A DNA stretch of 19,390 nucleotides from Chrysochromulina tobinii (Eukaryota > Haptophyta > Prymnesiales > Chrysochromulinaceae). The translations under genes were made by a program, and so were the position numbers. Position 1 is the first letter of the stretch, and each line of letters starts with the position of its first letter. The notes under the pieces are model-generated. The model was given only the letters and a program-made list of their open reading frames with translations, was not told the DNA's origin and did no database searches. The stretch is from assembly GCA_001275005.1 (NCBI GenBank), contig JWZX01001089.1, positions 1 through 19,390 of the forward strand, given 5' to 3'. Of the stretch, positions 8,270 through 15,591 are shown piece after piece.

Positions 8270-9742
8270 ATGCAAACGACCATCGCTTGCCTCGCCTGGC
8301 ATGTGAACGTGCGCGCCACGTACCCTGTGGTACGGTCGCCACGCGTCACTTCTTCTGCGCTCGCTGCTCCTATCTTAGATAACAAAGCTGCTCTCGCCAC
8401 CGGACCTGCATTTCCAAGGACGTGGGTCCCGATTGCTTCCACCTGGGAGCTTGACCCCAACCGTCCAACCCCAGTCTCCTTTCTTGGGCAGCGTTACATT
8501 GCGTATCGCGACAACAAGGAGCAATGGGTGGTCATGGATGACGCTTGCCCGCACCGACTAGCGCCACTGTCCGAGGGGCGAGTTGATCGAGAGAACGATC
8601 GCATCGAGTGTGGTTATCATGGTTGGGCCTTCAACAGCTCGGGCGCCTGCGAGCGTATCCCGCAGGCCACCGAACGGCTCGCGGCCATCGCCGCGCCCTC
8701 GGCTCGAGCGTGCGTCGCCTCATTGCCGACGCAGGTGGTGTGTTCAGTGCTTTGGGTGTGGCCGTGGGCCGAGGACTGCCTGTCCGTAGCTGGCGAGCCC
8801 GGGGCACATCCCGAGGGGATGCTCGAGGGTGTCGACCCGGATTCGACTACATACACGCGCGACCTCCCCTACGGCTGGGACACGCTGCTCGAGAACATCG
8901 TCGATCCATCGCATATTCCCTTCGCACACCACGGGCTGCAAGGCAAACGTGACGACGCCATCGCCATCAACATGAGCGCGCCTACGCTGCACGGCGCACG
9001 CGGCTTTTCGTTTGAATTCGGCGATCGCACGATGGGTAAGCGCCGCGCCGGCACCGGAGAATTCCGCGCGCCCTATGTCGTCAAGTACGATGCCACCTTC
9101 GAGCCTACGCCATCAAATGCGGCGCCTCGCCCCTTCAAGCTGGCGGTCATCTGCGTGCCAACGAAACCCGGCTGGTCGCGTGCCATCATCTTCAGCGCCA
9201 GCAGAGCCAAACAGGCGTCGTCTCAGGCCAAGCCACCTCCCAAACCTCCCAAGCAGTCGCTCGTGAGTCGTCTCTTTGGGCTCCTGCCCGTCTGGCTGCT
9301 GCACCTGGGCTCCAATCGCTTCCTGGACAGCGACCTCGCCTTCCTGCACTACCAAGAGCAAAGCGTGCGCGAACGCGGAGGCGACGCCATGGCCAGCTAC
9401 TACATGCCGGCGCCGACGGACCGCTGCATCGCGGCGCTGCGCAAGTGGATCGTGACGTTTGCGCACGTGCCAGGACCCTTGCCGCCGCCCATCTACACGC
9501 GCTCCATCCTCTTTGATCGATGGACACAGCACACCTCGCACTGCGTGCACTGCCAGGCCGCGCTGCAATCGTTCGCCAAGTGGAGGCGCAACGCGTACGC
9601 GCTCCTCGCTGCGGCCATACTCGGCTTCCAATGGTGGCCCGCGCGCCTCGTCGGTCTGGCGAGCGTCGGACTCCTCTGGCTTCTGTCCGCGCTCGAGCCC
9701 GCGTTTCGAGTGAATGACTACAAGCACTACCTCAGCGATTGA
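8270..9742 (+). CDS. PAO/ACD1-like Rieske non-heme iron oxygenase, plastid type
   Basis: This is a 490-aa Rieske monooxygenase of the pheophorbide a oxygenase / PTC52 / TIC55 class, whose members act on tetrapyrroles or at plastid envelope and thylakoid membranes. The Rieske cluster ligands are Cys93-x-His95 (CPHRLAPLSEG) and Cys114-x2-His117 (ECGYHGW). The mononuclear iron site is NIVDPSHIPFAHH, with Asp212, His215 and His220. Near the C-terminus is CVHC (Cys425, Cys428), the redox CxxC shared by PAO, PTC52 and TIC55 but not typical bacterial Rieske oxygenases. A hydrophobic C-terminal anchor covers about 441-475. The first 45 residues are Ala/Ser/Arg/Val-rich and may be a plastid presequence. 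The start is the first ATG after an in-frame stop at 8204. It is intact and single-exon. Which member of the class it is cannot be told from sequence reading alone. Confidence 0.9.
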   Translation: MQTTIACLAWHVNVRATYPVVRSPRVTSSALAAPILDNKAALATGPAFPRTWVPIASTWELDPNRPTPVSFLGQRYIAYRDNKEQWVVMDDACPHRLAPLSEGRVDRENDRIECGYHGWAFNSSGACERIPQATERLAAIAAPSARACVASLPTQVVCSVLWVWPWAEDCLSVAGEPGAHPEGMLEGVDPDSTTYTRDLPYGWDTLLENIVDPSHIPFAHHGLQGKRDDAIAINMSAPTLHGARGFSFEFGDRTMGKRRAGTGEFRAPYVVKYDATFEPTPSNAAPRPFKLAVICVPTKPGWSRAIIFSASRAKQASSQAKPPPKPPKQSLVSRLFGLLPVWLLHLGSNRFLDSDLAFLHYQEQSVRERGGDAMASYYMPAPTDRCIAALRKWIVTFAHVPGPLPPPIYTRSILFDRWTQHTSHCVHCQAALQSFAKWRRNAYALLAAAILGFQWWPARLVGLASVGLLWLLSALEPAFRVNDYKHYLSD

Positions 9743-10114
9743 CGGCATGCGCGCCGCCGGACTCCGCAGCTTCCCCCGCCCCCGCCCCCGCCCCGGCCAC
9801 TAGCACTACTACGCGACGCGACGATGGCCGAGCTGTGGGGAGCTTGCCGAGCTGAGCTGGGGAGAGCGCCCCTGAGGTGTACCGGTCGAGGGGCGGTGAG
9901 TATGTGTACGGTGAGTATATAGAGGGTGGTTGGGGGGTGAAACTTGCACTCCCGGTGTCAAGTCACTTGACTTGACTTGACTTCCCGGTGTCTAGCCAAC
10001 TAGTAGAATTCCGTTGGCGCTCTACCGGGTACCGTTACGCCATTGGTATGGGCCATTCCCGCAACGCCTGTTCTCTGCCGCTCCCGTCGGAGCAGTCCAA
10101 CCGCAATCTGCGTG
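9743..10114. other. Intergenic region with TATA-like word and TTGAC repeats
   Basis: This 372-bp gap lies between two plus-strand genes. A C-rich run of CCCCCGCC units follows the oxygenase stop. GGTGAGTAT is doubled near 9895 and 9910, and TATATAG occurs at 9916-9922. CCCGGTGTC occurs twice around the pentamer repeat (ACTTG)n at about 9960-9983, which can also fold (GTCAAG/CTTGAC). These may belong to the promoter of the next gene; no direct support. Confidence 0.35.
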
Positions 10115-11269
10115 ATGCCATCGGCCCTGCTCGTGAACCCAGCGCGTACCCACGCGCATCCCCTGCCACCTCTGGGTGTAAACTCAAGGCCATGGCCGCC
10201 ACTGGGTGAGGTGCGGACACCGAAATCAAAGCCCACACCACCGCTCCGCAAGGCAGTCTGGCCAGAGCTCTGTCATCTGCGCGGCACGATGGCATTGATG
10301 CGAGGGTCCTGCACACAGGATGCGACGGTCGTCTCGTCGCCGGCAAAGGCAAAGGCGTCCCCGCCGGGTGGCCTTCGCAAGGAAAAAGGTCGGTGCGTAT
10401 CTACCGAGGGCGACCTGCCGGCTGAGCTGCACGGGGACCTGCAGGTCCTCTTGGAGACCTTCATTGCTGCTCAGAAAAGGTCGGGGCAGCCGTGGCGCCC
10501 AGTGAGGCAGGCCCAGTTGGCTCCAGTAAAGATTGCTAGGCAGTCGTTACGCGAGTTGAGCTCCGCAGGACCAGAAGCAGACGAAGACTTCTACAGCACG
10601 ATGACGAGTGGGCTCGTCAACCTCAGAAGCAATTGCTTCCCAGTCTCCTGCGCACCCAGCTTCGAGGCAGTGCTGCGCGGCTTCTTCCGAACGGTGACGC
10701 CGGAGGAGCTCGAGGCGATGCTGCGTCACGTGGAACCTCTGATCTCCTGGCGCAAGCGCGAGTTTGAGCGGCGTGCATGGGTTTACCAAGCGAATGCACT
10801 AGGGCGAACTGTCACCTACGCCTTTGCAAGAGACGACGCCTTTTGCTACGGCGTCGTGTGCGACGGCGCCAAACCGCTCTCTGTCGATCTCTTTGCAGAA
10901 GCAGTCGCCCTGCATCGGGCCGGAGTGAATCCAGACTCTCTTGCGGTCGCCAACCTGCGCAACCTCTCTACCATGGCCAGCGTGAATCGCGAGCTGGTGG
11001 CCGCGGATGACGCCTGCATCGCCAGAATTATCGAGGCGGCGAGCGACGAGGGCGGCATGAGCCTCGATGACCTGATCACGCACGTGTCGTACGAGCCCTC
11101 TCTGCGCTCTGAATTTGAAACCATCGTCAAGATTGGCAGTGTGCGGCGCGAGAATATGAAGAATGGGTTCTGGAAGCGGCCGCTCACGAAACCGCGGCGT
11201 GCAGGTCATGGTGCGGGTGGGGCTGGGGCTTGGAATGCTGCAGCCTGCGGGCGGCGCGCGGAAAGGTGA
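10115..11269 (+). CDS. Hypothetical protein, 384 aa, no recognised domain
   Basis: The ORF is open from about 10043, with the first ATG at 10115 and another at 10289 that may be the true start. The first 100 residues are Pro/Arg/Lys-rich with no clear fold. From about residue 100 (LPAELHGDLQVLLETF) to 355 the composition is that of a globular, mostly helical protein: YSTMTSGLVNLRSN, EELEAMLRHVEPLISWRKRE, AFARDDAFCYGVVCDG and a DACIARIIEAASDEGGMS helix pair. The last 25 residues are Gly/Ala/Arg-rich and may be read past an unrecognised donor (GTGCAG|GTCATG at about 11204). I do not recognise the family. The plus strand is preferred because the antisense ORFs have random-like composition. Confidence 0.55.
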   Translation: MPSALLVNPARTHAHPLPPLGVNSRPWPPLGEVRTPKSKPTPPLRKAVWPELCHLRGTMALMRGSCTQDATVVSSPAKAKASPPGGLRKEKGRCVSTEGDLPAELHGDLQVLLETFIAAQKRSGQPWRPVRQAQLAPVKIARQSLRELSSAGPEADEDFYSTMTSGLVNLRSNCFPVSCAPSFEAVLRGFFRTVTPEELEAMLRHVEPLISWRKREFERRAWVYQANALGRTVTYAFARDDAFCYGVVCDGAKPLSVDLFAEAVALHRAGVNPDSLAVANLRNLSTMASVNRELVAADDACIARIIEAASDEGGMSLDDLITHVSYEPSLRSEFETIVKIGSVRRENMKNGFWKRPLTKPRRAGHGAGGAGAWNAAACGRRAER

Positions 11270-11689
11270 CCTAGCGGGTGGCCGGCACGTTTTGAGGTGC
11301 GCGAGTGCCCCCAGTCGATGGATCTTGGATGTGTCCCAGTGTCCGCATGTGCCATGTCTGTTGTTGTTACCCAAACCGTCGGTAACGGACCGAAGGATAG
11401 AAGTAGTTCTACGTTTCGTTCTACGTCGATGCGGGTAACAGTTCGGAAAATTTATTGTGTGAACGTGTAAGGCCCATCGCGATCGGATCCTCTATACGCC
11501 GCGCGTGACGTCTGACGATCGCAACGCCGAATTGGACGATCGAGGATCGTGTTCGCGTGTCGACGTGTGGGATCTCGTGCACCCCGTCGTCGGGGGGGAC
11601 CGTCGACATCCGGACGGGATCATGTCACCTTGTCACACGGACGATTGAACACTCTACCGTCTGTAACCGTATTGTGAGCTAAACACATG
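11270..11689. other. Convergent intergenic region
   Basis: This 420-bp stretch lies between two converging genes and no gene is seen. It contains GTTACC...GGTAAC as a short stem near 11368-11389, a doubled GTTCTACGT at 11406 and 11418, and many CGATC/GATCG words between 11478 and 11550. GC content is lower than in flanking coding sequence. Confidence 0.5.
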
Positions 11690-12577
11690 CTACGAAATCG
11701 CGATCTCATCCTCGTTTGCCAGGTGGCTCCACTCGACCCACGAGCCGTCGTAATTCTTGAGGCTGCGAATCGGCCATCCCGCCAAGACGAGCCCAAAGAT
11801 CAATTGTGTGGTGCGCACGCCGCTCTGGCAGTAAAAGGTGTGCACACACGCCGCATCATCGTCAGGCGCCGCGTTGAGCAATTCCTTCGCCGCTGCACGG
11901 ATCTCGTCGGGCGAGCACCACGTGCCGTCGCGCCGCCGGAAGCAGTGCCAGTCGACGCGCGCGGTTGCCCAAGGCACTCGCCCAGGCCTTGCCGCGCCCT
12001 TCATCGTGAGCGTCCCATCGTACTCGTCTGGTAAGCGCACGTCCCATAAGCGCGCCTCTTGGTTGCCACGCAGCCGAAGCACGTCTGCGCGAGTGGCAAG
12101 AAGTGTGGCGTCGAGTTGCGGCGTCGGCTGCCACGTGCCGCGAGGGCGTGGCGGTGGTGCAGCCGGTGTCGTCGGCCGCATCGCTCCTGCCATGTAGCCG
12201 TCGTAGCCGCCGTCGAGAACGTAGACGGACCGCTTGCCAAAGGCAATGAAGAGCCACCACAGGCGCGTCTCGTCATACCTCCGACTGAGGATGACTACGT
12301 CGCTGTCCTCATGAACGCCCAGCCTCTGAGCAAAGTCGCCAAAGGCCTCAGGGGTCGGCGCAAGCCCGTCAAGTATCTGCACGCTGCTCGTGGGTAGTTG
12401 ATAGTCCGGTCGCCACACGCGCTGCGAGCCGGGAATACGCGCAGGCGCCTTTTCCTCGTCCTCGGGAGATACCACCTCGATGACCACGAGCCGTTCAGAG
12501 CCCAAGCGGCTCACGAGGTCGTCGGGCTGGATCAGGAGCGCTCTCGCATCGGCCTCCGTGGTTAGTATGGACCCCAT
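11690..12577 (-). CDS. Two-domain rhodanese / 3-mercaptopyruvate-type sulfurtransferase
   Basis: The product is 295 aa, the usual length for thiosulfate or 3-mercaptopyruvate sulfurtransferases, which move sulfane sulfur through a Cys persulfide. The N-terminal rhodanese domain (about 10-135) has the family pattern DVVILSRRY...WWLFIAFG...VYVLDGGYDGYM but no catalytic Cys in its loop, as expected for the structural half. The C-terminal domain (about 160-290) has LWDVRLPDEYDG and the active loop FYCQSGVRTTQLIFGL with Cys250. The loop is CQSGVRT rather than the CGSGVTA of animal MST or CRKGVTA of rhodanese. The start is the first ATG; the frame stays open to 12865 without another ATG, through Arg-rich sequence, so an upstream exon or a plastid/mitochondrial presequence is possible. 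Single-exon and intact. Confidence 0.9.
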   Translation of the reverse strand: MGSILTTEADARALLIQPDDLVSRLGSERLVVIEVVSPEDEEKAPARIPGSQRVWRPDYQLPTSSVQILDGLAPTPEAFGDFAQRLGVHEDSDVVILSRRYDETRLWWLFIAFGKRSVYVLDGGYDGYMAGAMRPTTPAAPPPRPRGTWQPTPQLDATLLATRADVLRLRGNQEARLWDVRLPDEYDGTLTMKGAARPGRVPWATARVDWHCFRRRDGTWCSPDEIRAAAKELLNAAPDDDAACVHTFYCQSGVRTTQLIFGLVLAGWPIRSLKNYDGSWVEWSHLANEDEIAIS

Positions 12578-13326
12578 GCAGCGCACAGCGTGCCACGCGA
12601 TCCGCAAAATTGCGCACTTTTTCTTTCTGACGCCCTGGACGCGGCCTGGACGAATCCCTGGACTTTCGCGGCGGTTACACTGCTGTGAACTCTCTCTGCG
12701 TTTTGTTGATGCTACGTGGGCAGACTGACGTGTGACTGAAGGCAAATCCCCCCTCCGCCCTCGCACGCGTGCCCTTGGCGGTTCGATTGGCGGTCCGCCC
12801 AGGCGCACCTCCGTGCGTGCCGCTGCCGATTGGAGAGCACGGCGCGAGTCGGGCGAGGTGCCCACGGAGGCGCGCGTTCGGGGGCAGAGAGCCTCTGGAG
12901 AGGAGAGCCTCTTCTCTCATTAAATGTTGTATCCCAATGGGTACATTTCACACTCACATTTCACCCACGCAAAAGCGCAAAGAGCGAGCGCGTGCACGCT
13001 CACGCCCTATCTTAGCGCTCCGTCGCTCGCCGTGCTCAACGTGTGCGTCGGTCGCTGCACGCGCACACCGCACCGCCCTCGCACACGGAATCCATCGAGT
13101 CCGCTCAGGTGCTTTCCTCCATGGTGCCCTGCTGGCATTCCGGGAGCACTCGTGCGTCTCCCTTTGTCTCTCATGACTGTGATTTGTTCCGCGTGCCTTT
13201 CCGCAGTCGCGCGCAGCCGCCGACCAGTACGCCTCCCTCCTCTCCACCCCCGCGTGCTTTTCACTGCCACGTGACTGCCCAATCCTGAGGCCCCGAGCTG
13301 TGGGCTGCCTCTCTCGAGCGGAGGGC
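12578..13326. other. Divergent intergenic region (sulfurtransferase / WD40 gene)
   Basis: This 749-bp stretch separates two divergent starts. It carries the first copy of a 57-bp dispersed repeat at 12788-12844. Long ORFs on both strands (for example 12769-13176 plus, 12954-13385 minus) are Arg/His/Pro-rich with no family signature and are treated as noise. Pyrimidine-rich plus-strand sequence from about 13120 to 13265 could be leader or intron of the WD40 gene. No TATA box is clear. Confidence 0.5.
12788..12844 (+). repeat. 57-bp dispersed repeat, copy 1
   Basis: It starts TGGCGGTCCGCCCAGGCGCA and matches 14974-15030 at 54 of 57 positions in the same orientation. The two copies bracket the WD40 gene. 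Neither lies in a supported coding region. All six frames of the repeat are open, but no known protein motif is recognised. Confidence 0.85.
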
Positions 13327-14964
13327 ATGCGACTCTCCGTTCGCGATGAGCTTCGGAGCCACACACCGCATGCGATCCCCCTCATACTTCCGGCACGCTT
13401 TGGGCTGTTGCATGCCTGCGTCGAGACCCTTCAAGCTTACCTTCGAGCTTGCTGCCGCTCGTGGTCCCATACCTCCATGCTGCCGAATACACATAAGTCT
13501 CTTGTTCGCAGGATGATGGCGACGCTCATCAACTGTGTAGCGGAGAAGACGAACGCCCACAGCAATTACATCAGGTCTGTGGCGTTTTCCCCGGACGGGA
13601 CCAAGATTGTGTCGGGATCGAACGACAGGACGATCAAAGTCTGGGATTCATCAGGTGCGCCGCGAGCTCAAAATCGCCCCTCCTGGCCAAAACTGATGCC
13701 TGTTGGCTTATCAATCAGGCCAGCTGGAGCTGATGAGCGAGAAGACGCACGCCCACAGCGACTACGTCATGTCGGTGGCGTTCTCCCCGGACGGGACCAA
13801 GATTTTCTCGGGATCGCGCGACGGGACGATCAAAGTCTGGGATTCGGGTGCGCCACCAGCTCAAAATCGCCCCTCCTTGGCCAAAACTGATGCCTGCTGG
13901 CTTGTCGCCGGTGGGCTGGAGCTGCTGAGCGAGAAGACAAACGCGCAGAGCGACCGGATCTTGTCGGTTGCGTTTTCCCCGGACGGGACCAAGATTGTGT
14001 CGGGATCAACTGATGGGACGATCAAAGTCTGGGATTCATCAGGTGCGCCGCCAGCACAAAATCGCCCCTCCTTGGCCAAAATTGATGCCTGCTGGCTTGT
14101 CTGCCAGGCAAACTGGAGCTGCTCAGCGAGAAGACGAACGCGCACAGCAGCTACGTCATGTCGGTGGCGTTCTCCCCGGACGGGACCAAGATTGTGTCTG
14201 GATCGTACGACGGGACGATAAAAGTCTGGGATTCGGGTGCGCTGAGAGCCTCAAATCGCCCCTCCTTGGCCAAAACTGATGCTTGTTGGTTTGTCCGGCA
14301 GGCGCGCTGGGGCTGCTGAGCGAGAAGACGAACGCACATAGCCACTACATCCCGTCGGTGGCGTTCTCCCCGGACGGGACCAAGATTGTGTCGGGATCGC
14401 GCGACAAGACGATCAAAGTCTGGGATTCGGGTGCCCCGGAGCCCTCAAATTGCCCCTCCTCGGCCAAAACTGACGCCTGTTGGCTTGTCTGGCAGATGCG
14501 CTGGGGCTGTTGAGCGAGAAGACAAACGCGCACGGAGGCTTCATCATTTCGGTGGCATTTTCCCCGGACGGGACCAAGATTGTGTCCGGATCGGGCGACA
14601 AGACGATCAAAGTCTGGGATTTGGGTGCGCCGCGAGCTGAATATCGCCCCTCCTCGGCCAAAACTATCGCTTGTCGGCTTGTCTGGCAGGCAAGCTGGAG
14701 ATGCTGAGCGAGAAGACGAACGCGCACAGCCACTTTGTCGCGTCGGTGGCGTTTTCCCCGGACGGGACCAAGATTGTGTCTGGCTCATGGGACAAGACGA
14801 TCAAAGTCTGGGATCTGGTCAATTGGTCTCGCAAAGATCATTGGATGTTCAATCATTCCATACAGCGATTCGTCTTGCTGCTGCTGTGGCTGAACAAATT
14901 CAGCATGAAGTTTCCTGATGATGTGCTTGATCTGCTCATTGAAGCTTGCTTGAAAAGCAGGTGA
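13327..14964 (+). CDS. Seven-blade WD40 protein with repeated exon-intron units
   Basis: The coding sequence is join(13327..13654, 13719..14042, 14108..14236, 14302..14430, 14496..14624, 14690..14964), encoding 437 aa. Each exon encodes one WD40 blade of near-identical sequence (SEKTNAHS...[21 protein letters not shown]); the second exon encodes two. Seven blades fit a closed beta-propeller, a protein-interaction scaffold. All introns are phase 1 and splice to G-[K/Q/A]-L joins. The tail after blade 7 ([16 protein letters not shown]...[14 protein letters not shown]) is helical and resembles a short C-terminal helical motif on some algal repeat proteins; this is inference. The start is uncertain: ATGs at 13327, 13477 and 13513, with a possible acceptor TTCGCAG at 13511. 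The stop TGA lies inside a strong donor consensus (CAG|GTGAGG at 14960/14961), so the gene may continue. Confidence 0.75.
13655..13718 (+). other. WD40 gene intron 1 (64 bp)
   Basis: The donor is TCATCAG|GTGCGCC and the acceptor is TCAATCAG|GCCAGC, phase 1. Branch-like CTGAT lies in AAAACTGATGCC. Splicing gives [14 protein letters not shown]. Confidence 0.8.
13848..13910 (+). other. Acceptor-less, in-frame intron copy (probably retained as coding)
   Basis: This segment is homologous to the other WD40 introns, with the same GTGCGCC start, block and CTGAT word. The acceptor CAG|G is replaced by CCG|G, and it is two bases shorter than its homologues. It is stop-free and in frame with both neighbouring blades, reading [20 protein letters not shown] and then AGG. 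The next AG (13920-13921) would shift frame and meet a stop. It is therefore best read as coding linker. Confidence 0.65.
14043..14107 (+). other. WD40 gene intron 2 (65 bp)
   Basis: The donor is TCATCAG|GTGCGCC and the acceptor is GTCTGCCAG|GCAAAC, phase 1. The branch-like word is TTGAT. Splicing gives [14 protein letters not shown]. Confidence 0.85.
14237..14301 (+). other. WD40 gene intron 3 (65 bp)
   Basis: The donor is GATTCGG|GTGCGC and the acceptor is GTCCGGCAG|GCGCGC, phase 1. Branch-like CTGAT. Splicing gives [13 protein letters not shown]. Confidence 0.85.
14431..14495 (+). other. WD40 gene intron 4 (65 bp)
   Basis: The donor is GATTCGG|GTGCCC and the acceptor is GTCTGGCAG|ATGCGC, phase 1. 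Branch-like CTGAC. Splicing gives [13 protein letters not shown], the only join with Asp instead of Gly. Confidence 0.85.
14625..14689 (+). other. WD40 gene intron 5 (65 bp)
   Basis: The donor is GATTTGG|GTGCGC and the acceptor is GTCTGGCAG|GCAAGC, phase 1. The branch-like word is altered to CTATC. Splicing gives [13 protein letters not shown]. Confidence 0.85.
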
Positions 14965-15591
14965 GGCAGGCCATGGCGGTCCGCCCAGGCGCACATCCGT
15001 GCGTGCCGCTGCCAATTGGAGAGCACGACGTAGCTCTCCTGCAACCCAAGCATGAACCCAAGAGGGAACCGCCGCGCGCCGGCGCCGCGGCCCGCGTCGG
15101 CTGCACCGACAAGGGTGGAGGCCCAACCGGAGCCTCCCACATGTCAAGACGTCATCACACATCTGACAGACGATCCGAAGCTCGGAAGGTGTATACGGTT
15201 GCGACGGCTTGAAAGCTCTAAAAAGCTCAAAGCTGTAATGGTAGCGACGCCGCCGACGCCCGGTCGGGTCTGGCTCGGCGGCGAAAAGGTCACAGCTCGA
15301 TCTAACTACAAGTACATTGAAAAGCATAACTCCGCAGAACCGACTCTCAGGTCCGGTCACACGACTCGATTCCGACAGCTCGCGCGGCGCCTACCGCGCC
15401 CCAGGCCCGGCGCGACATTGCGCCTTGTATCGACTCGCGGAGTCGTGGTCTCGCGCTGCGTCCGGTCGCGTGGTGGCAGCATGGGTGGCAGACGATCACA
15501 CATGCAGATCACAGTCACACACAGGCGCCTCCATGGCGCATCGGGTCGGAGATAGTACGTTGTCACTCAAAAGACATCACAATATGACTGT
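14965..15591. other. Convergent intergenic region
   Basis: This 627-bp stretch lies between the WD40 gene and the large minus-strand gene. It contains the second 57-bp repeat copy (14974-15030). Minus-strand ORF 14785-15360 and plus ORF 15052-15555 are open, but Arg/Pro/Ala-rich and unlike any family known to me. If the donor at 14960/14961 is used, a further WD40-gene exon could lie here. Confidence 0.45.
14974..15030 (+). repeat. 57-bp dispersed repeat, copy 2
   Basis: This is the second copy of the repeat at 12788-12844, with three substitutions in 57 positions and the same orientation, starting 10 bases after the WD40 stop codon. Confidence 0.85.

Larger units (their letters stand above)
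13543..14820 (+). repeat. Tandem array of seven ~194-bp WD40 exon-plus-intron units
   Basis: GAGAAGAC marks each unit at 13543, 13739, 13931, 14128, 14322, 14516 and 14710, with periods of 196, 192, 197, 194, 194 and 194 bp. Both the coding part and the intervening part are conserved, including an intronic block CGCCCCTCC..GGCCAAAACTGATGC. Unit 7 lacks the intron part. Similarity of introns as well as exons points to recent duplication or gene conversion. Confidence 0.95.

Noticed and set aside
13043-13288. Possible small protein in the leader region of the WD40 gene
   Set aside because: It is Pro/Ser/Arg-rich with no motif; the region is pyrimidine-rich and better explained as leader or intron.
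13543-14820. CRISPR-like regularly spaced repeats
   Set aside because: The 194-bp periodic units are WD40 blades and homologous introns; there are no short identical repeats with unique spacers.
14785-15360. 191-codon minus-strand ORF
   Set aside because: It overlaps the WD40 3' exon in antisense and includes the dispersed repeat. There is no family motif.
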